DNA of 64,000 nucleotides, taken from positions 28,232,345-28,296,344 of the forward strand of contig NC_091323.1 in the NCBI RefSeq assembly GCF_038502225.1. Reading direction: 5' to 3'. The stretch's first letter is position 1, and the number at the start of each line of letters is the position of its first letter. Source of the stretch: Cherax quadricarinatus (lineage: Eukaryota; Arthropoda; Malacostraca; Decapoda; Parastacidae). Positions 10,970 through 23,822 of the stretch are shown here, piece by piece. The notes below the pieces were generated by a model. The model searched no databases, was not told the DNA's origin, and was given only the letters and a program-made list of their open reading frames with translations. A program made the position numbers and the translations under genes.

Positions 10970-13900
10970 GAAAGTTAGAGTTGATGGGGAAGAACGGGTG
11001 GTGGTGAGGGAAGAACGGTTGCTGATGGTGAGGAACGAGTGGTGGTGAGGGAAGAACGGTTGTTGATGGTGAGGAACGAGTGGTGGTGAGGGAAGAACAG
11101 TTGTTGATGGGGAGGAACGAGTGGTGGTGAGGGAAGAACGGTTGTTGATGGTGAGGAACGAGTGGTGGTGAGGGAAGAACGGTTGTTGATGGGGAGGAAC
11201 GAGTGGTGGTGAGGGAAGAACGGTTGTTGATGGGGAAGAACGGGTGGTGGTGAGGGAAGAACGGTTGTTGATGGGGAAGAACGGGTGGTGGTGAGGGAAG
11301 AACGGTTGTTGATGGGGAGGAACGAGTGGTGGTGAGGGAAGAACGGTTGTTGATGGGGAGGAACGAGTGGTGGTGAGGGAAGAACGGTTGTTGATGGGGA
11401 GGAACGAGTGGTGGTGAGGGAAGAACGGTTGTTGATGGGGAGGAACGAGTGGTGGTGAGGGAAGAACGGTTGTTGATGGGGAAGAACGGGTGGTGGTGAG
11501 GGAAGAACGGTTGTTGATGGGGAAGAACGGGTGGTGGTGAGGGAAGAACGGTTGTTGATGGGGAGGAACGAGTGGTGGTGAGGGAAGAACGGTTGTTGAT
11601 GGGGAGGAACGAGTGGTGGTGAGGGAAGAACGGTTGTTGATGGGGAGGAACGAGTGGTGGTGAGGGAAGAACGGTTGTTGATGGGGAGGAACGAGTGGTG
11701 GTGAGGGAAGAACGGTTGTTGATGGGGAGGAACGAGTGGTGGTGAGGGAAGAACGGTTGTTGATGGGGAAGAACGGGTGGTGGTGAGGGAAGAACGGTTG
11801 TTGATGGGGAAGAACGGGTGGTGGTGAGGGAAGAACGGTTGTTGATGGGGAGGAACGAGTGGTGGTGAGGGAAGAACGGTTGTTGATGGGGAGGAACGAG
11901 TGGTGGTGAGGGAAGAACGGTTGTTGATGGGGAGGAACGAGTGGTGGTGAGGGAAGAACGGTTGTTGATGGGGAGGAACGAGTGGTGGTGAGGGAAGAAC
12001 GGTTGTTGATGGGGAGGAACGAGTGGTGGTGAGGGAAGAACGGTTGTTGATGGGGAAGAACGGGTGGTGGTGAGGGAAGAATGGTTGCTGATGGGGAAGA
12101 ACGGGTGGTGGTGAGGGAAGAACGGTTGTTGATGGGGAGGAACGGGTGGTGGTGAGGGAAGAACAGTTGTTGATGGGGAGGAACGAGTGGTGGTGAGGGA
12201 AGAACGGTTGTTGATGGGGAGGAACGAGTGGTGGTGAGGGAAGAACGGTTGTTGATGGGGAGGAACGGGTGGTGGTGAGGGAAGAATGGTTGTTGATGGG
12301 GAAGAACGGGTGGTGGTGAGGGAAGAGCGGTTGTTGATGGGGAGGAACGGGTGATGGTGAGGGAAGAACGGTTGTTGATGGGGAAGAACGGGTGGTGGTG
12401 AGGGAAGAACGGTTGTTGATGGGGATTAACGGGTGGTGGTGAGGGAAGATCGGTTATTGATGGGGAGGAATGGGTGGTGGTGAGGGAAGAACAGTTGTTG
12501 ATGGGGAGGAACGGGTGGTGGTGAGGGAAGAACGGTTGTTGATGGGGAGGAACAGGTGGTGGTGAGGGAAGAACGGTTGTTGATGGGGAGTAACGGGTGG
12601 TGGTGAGGGAAGAACAGTTGTTGATGGGGAGGAACAGGTGGTGGTGAGGGAAGAATGGTTGTTGATGGGGAGGAACAGGTGGTGGTGAGGGAAGAACGGT
12701 TGTTGATGGGGAGGAATGGGTGGTAGTGAGGGAAGAACGGTTGTTGATGGGGAGGAACGGGTGGTGGTGAGGGAAGAACGGTTGTTGATGGGGAGGAACG
12801 GGTGGTGGTGAGGGAAGAACGGTTGTTGATGGGGAGGAACAGGTGGTGGTGATGGAAGAGCGGTTGTTGATGGGGAGTAACGAGTGGTGGTGAGGGAAGA
12901 ACGGTTGTTGATGGGGAGGAACGGGTGGTGGTGAGGGAAGAACGGTTGTTGATGGGGAGGAACGGGTGGTGGTGAGGGAAGAACGGTTGTTGATGGGGAG
13001 AAACGGGTGGTGGTGAGGGAAGAACGGTTGTTGATGGGGAGGAACGGGTGGTGGTGAGGGAAGAACGGTTGTTGATGGGGAGGAATGGGTGGTGGTGAGG
13101 GAAGAACGGTTGTTGATGGGGAGGAACGGGTGGTGGTGAGGGAAGAGCGGTTGTTGATGGGGAGGAACGAGTGGTGGTGAGGGAAGAACGGTTGTTGATG
13201 GGGAGGAACGGGTGGTGGTGAGGGAAGAACGGTTGTTGATGGGGAGGAACGGGTGGTGGTGAGGTAAGAGCGGTTGTTGATGGGGAGGAATGAGTGGTGG
13301 TGAGGGAAGAACGGTTGTTGATGGGGAGGAACGGGTGGTGGTGAGGAAAGAGCGGTTGTTGATGGGGAGGAACGGGTGGTGATGAGGGAAGAACGGTTGT
13401 TGATGAAGCGGGTGGTGGTGAGGGAAGAGCGGTTGTTGATGGGGAGGAACGGGTGGTGGTGAGGGAAGAACGGTTGTTGATGGAGAGGAATGGGTGGTGG
13501 TGAGGGAAGAACGGTTGGGGAGGAACGGGTGGTGGTGAGGGAAGAACGGTTGTTGATGGGGAGGAACAGGTGGTGGTGAGGGAAGAGCGGTTGTTGATGG
13601 GGAGGAACGGGTGATGGTGAGGGAAGAGCGGTTGTTGATGGGGAGGAACGAGTGGTGGTGAGGGAAGAGCGGTTGTTGATGGGGAGGAACGAGTGGTGGT
13701 GAGGGAAGAGCGGTTGTTGATGGGGAGGAACGAGTGGTGGTGAGGGAAGAGAGGTTGTTGATGGGGAGGAACGAGTGGTGGTGAGGGAAGAGCGGTTGTT
13801 GATGGGGAGGAACGTGGTGGTGAGGGAAGAACGGTTATTGATGGGGAGGAACGGGTGGTGATGAGGGAAGAACGGTTGTTGATGGGGAGGAACGGGTGGT

Positions 13901-16900
13901 GGTGAGGGAAGAGCAGTTGTTGATGGGTAGGAACGGGTGGTGGTGAAAGAAGAGCGGCTGTTGATGGGGAGGAACGAGTGGTGGTGAGGGAAGAGCGGTT
14001 GTTCATGGGAAGGAACGAGTTGTGGTAAGGGAAGAGCGGTTGTTGATGGGGAGGAACGAGTGGTGGTGAGGGAAGAGCGGGTGTGGATGGGGAGGAAAGA
14101 GTGGTGGTGAGGGAAGAACGGTTGTTGATGGGGAGGAACGAGTGGTGGTGAGGGAAGAACGGTTGTTGATGGTGAGGGAAGAACGGTTGTTGATGGGGAG
14201 GAACGAGTGGTGGTGAGGGAAGAACGGTTGTTGATGGGGAAGAACGGGTGGTGGTGAGGGAAGAACGGTTGTTGATGGGGAAGAACGGGTGGTGGTGAGG
14301 GAAGAACGGTTGTTGATGGGGAGGAACGAGTGGTGGTGAGGGAAGAACGGTTGTTGATGGGGAGGAACGAGTGGTGGTGAGCGAAGAACGGTTGTTGATG
14401 GGGAGGAACGAATGGTGGTGAGGGAAGAGCGGTTGTTGATGGGGAGGAACGAGTGGTGGTGAGGGAAGAACGGTTGTTGATGGGGAAGAACGAGTGGTGG
14501 TGAGGGAAGAACGGTTGTTGATGGGGAAGAGCGGGTGGTGGTGAGGGAAGAACGGTTGTTGATGGGGAGGAACGAGTGGTGGTGAGGGAAGAGCGGTTGT
14601 TGATGGGGAGGAACGGGTGGTGGTGAGGGAAGAACGGTTGTTGATGGGGAGGAACGAGTGGTGGTGAGGGAAGAACGGTTGTTGATGGGGAGGAACGAGT
14701 GGTGGTGAGGGAAGAACGGTTGTTGATGGGGAAGAACGGGTGGTGGTGAGGGAAGAACGGTTGTTGATGGTGAGGAACGAGTGGTGGTGAGGGAAGAGCG
14801 GTTGTTGATGGGGAGGAACGAGTGGTGGTGAGGGAAGAATGGTTGTTGATGGGGAGGAACGGGTGGTGGTGAGGGAAGAACGGTTGTTGATGGGGAAGAA
14901 CGGGTGGTGGTGAGCGAAGAACGGTTGTTGATGGGGAGGAACGAGTGGTGGTGAGGGAAGAACGGTTGTTGATGGGGAGGAACGAGTGGTGGTGAGGGAA
15001 GAACGGTTGTTGATGGGGAGGAACGAGTGGTGGTGAGGGAAGAACGGTTGTTGATGGGGAAGAACGGGTGGTGGTGAGGGAAGAACGGTTGTTGATGGGG
15101 AGGAACGAGTGGTGGTGAGGGAAGAACGGTTGTTGATGGGGAGGAACGAGTGGTGGTGAAGGAAGAACGGTTGTTGATGGGGAGGAACGAGTGGTGGTGA
15201 GGGAAGAACGGTTGTTGATGGGGAGGAACGAGTGGTGGTGAGGGAAGAACGGTTGTTGATGGGGAGGAACGAGTGGTGGTGAGGGAAGAACGGTTGTTGA
15301 TGGGAAGGAACGAGTGGTGGTGAGGGAAGAACGGTTGTTGATGGGGAAGAACGGGTGGTGGTGAGGGAAGAACGGTTGTTGATGGGGAAGAACGGGTGGT
15401 GGTGAGGGAAGAACGGTTGTTGATGGGGAGGAACGAGTGGTGGTGAGGGAAAAACGGTTGTTGATGGGGAGGAACGAGTGGTGGTGAGGGAAGAACGGTT
15501 GTTGATGGGGAGGAACGGGTGGTGGTGAGGGAAGAACGGTTGTTGATGGGGAGGAACGAGTGGTGGTGAGGGAAGAACGGTTGTTGATGGGGAAGAACGG
15601 GTGGTGGTGAGGGAAGAACGGTTCTTGATGGGGAAGAACGGGTGGTGGTGAGCGAAGAACGGTTGTTGATGGGGAAGAACGAGTGGTGGTGAGGGAAGAG
15701 CGGTTGTTGATGGGGAGGAACGAGTGGTGGTGAGGGAAGAACGGTTGTTGATGGGGAAGAACGGGTGGTGGTGAGGGAAGAACGGTTGTTGATGGGGAAG
15801 AACGGGTGGTGGTGAGGGAAGAACGGTTGTTGATGGGGAGGAACGAGTGGTGGTGAGGGAAGAACGGTTGTTGATGGGGAGGAACGAGTGGTGGTGAGGG
15901 AAGAACGGTTGTTGATGGGGAGGAACGGGTGGTGGTGAGGGAAGAACGGTTGTTGATGGGGAGGAACGAGTGGTGGTGAGGGAAGAACGGTTGTTGATGG
16001 GGAGGAATGAGTGGTGGTGAGGGAAGAACGGTTGTTGATGGGGATGAACGGGTGGTGGTGAGGGAAGAGCGGTTGTTGATGGGGAGGAACGGGTGGTGGT
16101 GAGGGAAGAACGGTTGTTGATGGGGAGGAACGAGTGGTGGTGAGGGAAGAACGGTTGTTGATGGGGAGGAATGAGTGGTGGTGAGGGAAGAACGGTTGTT
16201 GATGGGGATGAACGGGTGGTGGTGAGGGAAGAGCGGTTGTTGATGGAGAGGAACGGGTGATGGTGAGGGAAGAGCGGTTGTTGATGGGGAGGAATGGGTG
16301 GTGGTGAGGGAAGAACGGTTGTTGATGGGGAGGAACGAGTGGTGGTGAGGGAAGAACGGTTGTTGATGGGGAGGAACGAGTGGTGGTGAGGGAAGAACGG
16401 TTGTTGATGGGGAGGAACGGGTGGTGGTGAGGGAAGAGCGGTTGTTGATGGGGAGGAACAGGTGGTGGTGAGGGAAGAACGGTTGTTGATGGGGAAGAAC
16501 GGGTGGTGGTGAGGGAAGAACGGTTGTTGATGGGGAGGAACGGGTGGTGGTGAGGGAAGAGCGGTTGTTGATGGGGAAGAACGGGTGGTGGTGAGGGAAG
16601 AACGGTTGTTGATGGGGAGGAACGGGTGGTGGTGAGGGAAGAGCGGTTGTTGATGGGGAGGAACGAGTGGTGGTGATGGAAGAGCGGTTGTTGATGGGGA
16701 AGAACGGGTGGTGGTGAGGGAAGAACGGTTGTTGATGGGGAGGAACGGGTGGTGGTGAGGAAAGAGCGGTTGTTGATGGGGAGGAACGAGTGGTGGTGAG
16801 GGAAGAGCGGTTGTTGATGGAGAGGAATGGGTGGTGGTGAGGGAAGAACGGTTGTTGATGGGGAGGAACGGGTGGTGGTGAGGGAAGAACGGTTGTTGAT

Positions 16901-19900
16901 GGGGAGGAACAGGTGGTGGTGAGGGAAGAGCGGTTGTTGATGGGGAGGAACGGGTGATGGTGAGGGAAGAGCGGTTGTTGATGGGGAGGAACGAGTGGTG
17001 GTGAGGGAAGAGCGGATGTTGATGGGGAGGAACGGGTGGTGGTGAGGGAAGAGCGGTTGTTGATGGGGAGGAACGAGTGGTGGTGAGGGAAGAGAGGTTG
17101 TTGATGGGGAGGAACGAGTGGTGGTGAGGGAAGAGCGGTTGTTGATGGGGAGGAACGGGTGGTGGTGAGGGAAGAACGGTTATTGATGGGGAGGAACGGG
17201 TGGTGATGAGGGAAGAACGGTTGTTGATGGGGAGGAACGGGTGGTGGTGAGGGAAGAGCAGTTGTTGATGGGAAGGAACGGGTGGTGGTGAAAGAAGAGC
17301 GGCTGTTGATGGGGAGGAACGAGTGGTGGTGAGGGAAGAGCGGTTGTTCATGGGAAGGAACGAGTTGTGGTAAGGGAAGAGCGGTTGTTGATGGGGAGGA
17401 ACGAGTGGTGGTGAGGGAAGAGCGGGTGTGGATGGGGAGGAAAGAGTGGTGGTGAGGGAAGAACGGTTGTTGATGGGGAGGAACGAGTGGTGGTGAGGGA
17501 AGAACGGTTGTTGATGGGGAGGAACGGGTGGTGGTGAGGTAAGAGCGGTTGTTGATGGGGAGGAACGAGTGGTGGTGAGGGAAGAATGGTTGTTGATGGG
17601 GAGGAACGAGTGGTGGTGAGGGAAGAATGGTTGTTGATGGGGAGGAACGGGTGGTGGTGAGGGAAGAGCGGTTGTTGATGGGGAGGAACAGGTGGTGGTG
17701 AGGGAAGAGCGGTTGTTGATGGGGAGGAACGGGTGGTGGTGAGGGAAGAACGGTTGTTGATGGGGAAGAACGGGTGGTGGTGAGGGAAGAGCAGTTGTTG
17801 ATGGGGAGGAACGGGTGGTGGTGAGGGAAAAGCGGTTGTTGATGGGGAGGAACGGGTGGTGGTGAGGGAGAAGCGGTTCTTGATGGGGAGGAACGGGTGG
17901 TGGTGAGGGAAGAGCGGTTGTTGATGGGGAGGAACGGGTGGTGGTGAGGGAAGAACGGTTGTTGATGGGGAAGAACGGGTGGTGGTGAGGGAAGAAGCGG
18001 TTGTTGATGGGGAGGAACGGGTGGGGAGGAACGGGTGGTGAGGGAAGAGCGGTTGTTGATGGGGAGGAACGGGTGGTGGTGAGGGAAGAGCGGTTGTTGA
18101 TGGGGAGGAACGGGTGGTGGTGAGGGAAGAGCGGTTGTTGATGGGGAGGAACGGGTGGTGGTGAGGGAAGAGCGGTTGTTGATGGGGAGGAACGGGTGGT
18201 GGTGAGGGAAGAGCGGTTGTTGATGGGGAGGAACGGGTGGTGGTGAGGGAAGAGCGGTTGTTGATGGGGAGGAACGGGTGGTGGTGAGGGAAGAGCGGTT
18301 GTTGATGGGGAGGAACGGGTGGTGGTGAGGGAAGAACGGTTGTTGATGGGGAAGAACGGGTGGTGGTGAGGGAAGAGCGGTTGTTGATGGGGAGGAACGG
18401 GTGGTGGTGAGGGAAGAGCGGTTGTTGATGGGGAGGAACGGGTGGTGGTGAGGGAAGAACGGTTGTTGATGGGGAAGAACGGTTGTTGATGGGGAAGAAT
18501 GGGTGGTGGTGAGGGAAGAGCGGTTGTTGATGGGGAGGAACGGGTGGTGGTGAGGGAAGAGCGGTTGTTGATGGGGAGGAACGGGTGGTGGTGAGGGAAG
18601 AGCGGTTGTTGATGGGGAGGAACGGGTGGTGGTGAGGGAAGAGCGGTTGTTGATGGGGAGGGACGGGTGGTGGTGAGGGAAGAGCGGTTGTTGATGGGGA
18701 GGATCGGGTGGTGGTGAGGGAAGAACGGTTGTTGATGGGGAGGAACGGGTGGTGGTGAGGGAAGAGCGGTTGTTGATGGGGAGGAACGAGTGGTGGTGAG
18801 GGAAGAGCGGTTGTTGATGGGGAGGAACGAGTGGTGGTGAGGGAAGAGCGGTTGTTGATGGGGAGGAACGGGTGGTGGTGAGGGAGAACGGTTGTTGATG
18901 GGGAGGAACGGGTGGTGATGAGGGAAGAACGGGTTGATGGGGAGGAACGGGTGGTGGTGAGGGAAGAGCGGTTGTTGATGGGTAGGAACGTGGTGAAAGA
19001 AGAGCGGTTGTTGATGAGGAACGAAGAGCAGTTGTTGATGGGGAGGAACGGGTGGTGGTGAGGGAAGAGCGGTTGTTGATGGGGAGGAACGAGTGGTGGT
19101 GAGGGAAGAGCGGTTGTTGATGGGGAGGAACGAGTGGTGGTGAGGGAAGAGCGGTTGTTGATGGGGAGGAACGGGTGGTGGTGAGGGAAGAACGGTTGTT
19201 GATGGGGAGGAACGGGTGGTGATGAGGGAAGAGCGGTTGTTGATGGGGAGGAACGGGTGGTGGTGAGGGAAGAATGGTTGTTGATGGGGAGGAACGGGTG
19301 GTGGTGAGGGAAGAGCGGTTGTTGATGGGGAAGAATGGGTGGTGGTGAGGGAAGAGCGGTTGTTGATGGGGAGGAACGGGTGGTGGTGAGGGAAGAGCGG
19401 TTGTTGATGGGGAGGAACGGCTGGTGGTGAGGGACGAGCGAATGTAGATGGGTAGAAACGGGTGGTGGTGAGGGAAGAGCGGTTGTTGATGGGGAGGAAC
19501 GGGTGGTGGTGAGGGAAGAGCGGTTGTTGATGGGGAGGAACGGGTGGTGGTGAGGGAAGAGCGGTTGTTGATGGGGAGGAACAGGTGGTGGTGGGGGAAG
19601 AACGGTTGTTGATGGGGAGGACCGGGTGGCGGTGAGGGAAGAGCGGTTGTTGCTGGGGAGGAACGGGTGGTGGTGAGGGAAGAGCGGTTGTTGATGGGGA
19701 GGAACGGGTGGTGGTGAGGGAAGAACGGTTGTCGATGGGGAAGAACGGGTGGTGGTGAGGGAAGAGCGGTTGTTGATGGGGAGGAACAGGTGGTGGTGAG
19801 GGAAGAACGGTTGTTGATGGGGAAGAACGGGTGGTGGTGAGGGAAGAGCGGTTGATGGGGAAGAACGGGTGGTGGTGAGGGAAGAACGGTTGTTGATGGG

Positions 19901-21830
19901 GAAGAACGGGTGGTGGTGAGGGAAGAGCGGTTGTTGATGGGGAGGAACGGGTGGTGGTGAGGGAAGAACGGTTGTTGATGGGGAAGAACGGGTGGTGGTG
20001 AGGGAAGAACGGTTGTTGATGGGGAAGAACGGGTGGTGGTGAGGGAAGAACGGTTGTTGATGGGGAAGAAAGGGTGGTGGTGAGGGAAGAACGGTTGTTG
20101 ATGGGGAAGAACGGGTGGTTGTGAGGGAAGAACGGGTGGTGGTGAGGGAAGAACGGTTGTTGATGGGGAAGAACGGGTGGTGGTGAGGGAAGAACGGTTG
20201 TTGATGGGGAAGAACGGGTGGTGGTGAGGGAAGAACGGTTGTTGATGGGGAAGAACGGGTGGTGGTGAGGGAAGAGCGATTGTTGATGGGGAGGAACGGG
20301 TGGTGGTGAGGGAAGAACGGTTGTTGATGGGGAAGAACGGGTGGTGGTGAGGGAAGAGCGGTTGTTGATGGGGAGGAACGGGTGGTGGTGAGGGAAGAGC
20401 GGTTGTTGATGGGGAAGAACGGATGGTGGTGAGGGAAGAACGTATGGTGGTGAGGGAAGAGCGGTTGTTGATGGGGAAGAACAGGTGGTGGTGAGGGAAG
20501 AGCGGTTGTTGACGGGAAGGAACGGGTGGTGGTGAGGGAAGAGCGGTTGTTGATGGGGAAGAACGGGTGGTGGTGAGGGAAGAGCGGTTGTTGATGGGGA
20601 CGAACGGGTGGTGGTGAGGGAAGAGCGGTTGTTGATGGGGAGGAACGGGTGGTGGTGAGGGAAGAGCGGTTGTTGATGGGGAAGAACGGGTGGTGGTGAG
20701 GGAAGAGCTGTTGTTGATGTGGTGAGGAACGAGTGGTGGTGAGGGAAGAGCGGTTGTTGATGGGGAAGAACGGGTGGTGGTGAGGGAAGAGCGGTTGTTG
20801 ATGGGGAAGAACGGGTGGTGGTGAGGGAAGAGCGGTTGTTGATGGGGACGAACGGGTGATGGTGAGGGAAGAGCGGTTGTTGATGGGGAAGAACGGGTGG
20901 TGGTGAGGGAAGAGCGGTTGTTGATGGGGAAGAACGAGTGGTGGTGAGGGAAGAGCGGTTGTTGATGGGGAAGAACGGGTGGTGGTGAGGGAAGAGCGGT
21001 TGTTGATGGGGAAGAACGAGTGATGGTGAGGGAAGAACGGTTGTTGATGGGGAAGAACGGGTGGTGGTGAGGGAAGAACGGTTGTTGATGGGGAAGAACG
21101 GGTGGTGGTGAGGGAAGAGCGGTTGTTGATGGGGAGGAACGGGTGGTGGTGAGGGAAGAGCGGTTGTTGATGGGGAAGAACGAGTGATGGTGAGGGAAGA
21201 ACGGTTGTTGATGGGGAAGAACGGGTGGTGGTGAGGGAAGAGCGGTTGTTGATGGGGAAGAGCGAGTGATGGTGAGGGAAGAGCGGTTGTTGATGGAGAA
21301 GAACGGGTGGTGGTGAGGGAAGAACGGTTGTTGATGGGGAAGAACGGGTGGTGGTGAGGGAAGAGCGGTTGTTGATGGGGAGGAACGGGTGGTGGTGAGG
21401 GAAGAGCGGTTGTTGATGGGGAAGAACGGGTGGTGGTGAGGGAAGAGCGGTTGATGGGGAAGAACGGGTGGTGGTGAGGGAAGAGCGGTTGTTGATGGGG
21501 AGGAACGGGTGGTGGTGAGGGAAGAGCGGTTGTTGATGGGGAAGAACGGGTGGTGGTGAGGGAAGAGCGGTTGTTGATGGGGAAGAACGGGTGGTGGTGA
21601 GGGAAGAGCGGTTGTTGATGGGGAAGAACGAGTGGTGGTGAGGGAAGAGCGGTTGTTGATGGGGAAGAACGGGTGGTGGTGAGGGAAGAGCGGTTGTTGA
21701 TAGGGAAGAACAGGTGGTGGTGAGGGAAGAACGGGTGGTGGTGAGGGAAGAGCGGTTGTTGGTGGGGAAGAACGGGTGGTGGTGAGGGAAGAGCTGTTTT
21801 TGATGGGGAAGAACGGGTATTGCTGGGGAA
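10970..21830. repeat. 41-bp tandem array, ~265 units (10.9 kb)
   Basis: The unit includes GAACGGTTGTTGATGGGGA and GAACGRGTGGTGGTGAGGG, 41 bp in all. The top strand is almost free of C (about two per unit). Variants (GGAAGAGCGG or GGAAGAACGG, GAGGAACG or GAAGAACG) occur in local blocks. Rare variants at 13.8-14.1 kb recur at 17.1-17.45 kb, so a larger segment was duplicated. Three units make a 41-residue period, and a 1641-codon minus-strand frame (12426-17351) runs through it without a start context or domain. Indels and truncated units become common after about 18000. Confidence 0.98.
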
Positions 21831-21892
21831 ACGAGTGAAAGTTGGGGTTTGAGATTTTAATACTTCATCATGATTTTTTATCTCCTATGTGC

Positions 21893-23822
21893 GGGTTATT
21901 TGTGTGTTCCAGTGCACTGTAGCCCCTGTTTGTGTGTTCCAGTGCACTGAAGCCCTGTTTGTGTGTTCCAGTGCACTGAAGCCCTGTTTGTGTGTTCCAG
22001 TGCACTGAAGCCCTGTTTGTGTGTTCCAGTGCACTGTAGCCCTGTTTGTGTGTTCCAGTGCACTGTAGCCCTGTTTGTGTGTTCCAGTGCGCTGTAGCCC
22101 TGTTTGTGTGTTCCAGTGCACTGAAGCCCTGTTTGTGTGTTCCAGTGCACTGAAGCCCTGTTTGTGTGTTCCAGTGCACTGTAGCCCTGTTTGTGTGTTC
22201 CAGTGCACTGTAGCCCTGTTTGTGTGTTCCAGTGCACTGTAGCCCTGTTTGTGTGTTCCAGTGCACTGTAGCCCTGTCTGTGTGTTCCAGTGCACTGAAG
22301 GCCTTTTTGTGTGTTCCAGTGCACTGTAGCCCTGTTTGTGTGTTCCAGTGCCCTATTGCCCTATTTGTGTGTTCCAGTGCACTGAAGCCCTGTTTGTGTG
22401 TTCCAGTGCACTGTAGCCCTGTTTGTGTGTTCCAGTGCACTGTAGCCCTGCTTGTGTGTTCCAGTGCACTGTAGCCCTGTTTGTGTGTTCCAGTGCACTG
22501 TAGCCCTGTTTGTGTGTTCCAGTGCACTGTAGCCCTGTTTGTGTGTTCCAGTGCACTGTAGCCCTGTTTGTGAGCTCCAGTGCACTGTAGCCCTGTTTGT
22601 GTGTTCCAGTGCACTGTAGCCCTGCTTGTGTGTTCCAGTGCACTGTAGCCCTGTTTGTGTGTTCCAGTGCACTGAAGCCCTGTTTGTGTGTTCCAGTGCA
22701 CTGTAGCCCTGTTTGTGTGTTCCAGTGCCCTATTGCCCTATTTGTGTGTTCCAGTGCACTGTAGCCCTGTTTGTGTGTTCCAGTGCACTGTAGCCCTGTT
22801 TGTGTGTTCCAGTGCACTGTAGCCCTGCTTGTGTGTTCCAGTGCACTGTAGCCCTGTTTGTGTGTTCCAGTGCACTGTAGCCCTGTTTGTGTGTTCCAGT
22901 GCACTGTAGCCCTGTTTGTGTGTTCCAGTGCACTGTAGCCCTGTTTGTGAGCTCCAGTGCCCTGTAGCCCTGTTTGTGTGTTCCAGTGCACTGTAGCCCT
23001 GCTTGTGTGTTCCAGTGCACTGTAGCCCTGTTTGTGTTCCAGTGCACTGTAGCCCTGTTTATGTGTTCCAGTGCACAGTAGCCCTGTTTGTGTTCCAGTG
23101 CACTGTAGTTCTGTTTGTGTGTTCCAGTGCACTGTAGCCCTGTTTGTGTGTTCCAGTGCCCTATTGCCCTGTTTGTGTGTTCCAGTGCACTGTAACCCTG
23201 TTTGTGTGTTCCAGTGCACTGTAGCCCTGTTTGTGTTCCAGTGCACTGTAGCCCTGTTTGTGTGTTCCAGTGCACTGTAGCCCTGTTTGTGTGTTCCAGT
23301 GCACTGTAGCCCTGTTTGTGTGTTCCAGTGCACTGTAGCCCTGTTTGTGAGCTCCAGTGCACTGTAGCCCTGTTTGTGTGTTCCAGTGCACTGTAGCCCT
23401 GTTTGTGTGTTCCAGTGCACTGTAGCCCTGTTTGTGTTCCAGTGCACTGTAGCCCTGTTTGTGTGTTTCAGTGCACAGTAGCCCTGTTTGTGTTCCAGTG
23501 CACTGTAGCCCTGTTTGTGTGTTCCAGTGCACTGTAGCCCTGTTTGTGTTCCAGTGCACTGTAGCCCTGCTTGTGTGTTCCAGTGCACTGTAGCCCTGTT
23601 TGTGTTCCAGTGCACTGTAGCCCTGTTTGTGTGTTCCAGTGCACTGTAGCCCTGTTTGTGTTCCAGAGCACTGTAGCCCTGTTTGTGTGTTCCAGTGCAC
23701 TGTAGCCCTGTTTGTGAGCTCCAGTGCACTGTAGCCCTGTTTGTGTGTTCCAGTGCACAGTAGCCCTGTTTGTGTGTTCCAGTTCCCTATTGCCCTATTT
23801 GTGTGTTCCAATGCCCTATTTT
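21893..23822. repeat. 29-bp tandem array, ~66 units
   Basis: The unit is built on GTTTGTGTGTTCCAGTGCAC followed by TGTAGCCCT, 29 bp. A 27-bp variant lacks one TG. CTGAAGCCC variants cluster in the left third. Long minus-strand frames (EHTNRATVHWNTQTGLQCTG-like period) result from the repeat and are not genes. Confidence 0.97.

Noticed and set aside
9936..11048. Overlapping ORFs of 230-370 codons
   Set aside because: 36-bp period divisible by three keeps several frames open at once; they contradict each other.
12426..17351. 1641-codon minus-strand ORF
   Set aside because: It lies wholly inside the 41-bp array; three units give a 41-residue period and the C-poor top strand rarely creates stops on the minus strand. 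No start context, domain or codon signal.
21868..23811. Several ORFs with HWNTQTGLQCTG repeats
   Set aside because: By-products of the 29-bp array; none has independent support.
1..23822. CRISPR-like arrays
   Set aside because: Units are contiguous tandem repeats without unique spacers, and the context is eukaryotic.
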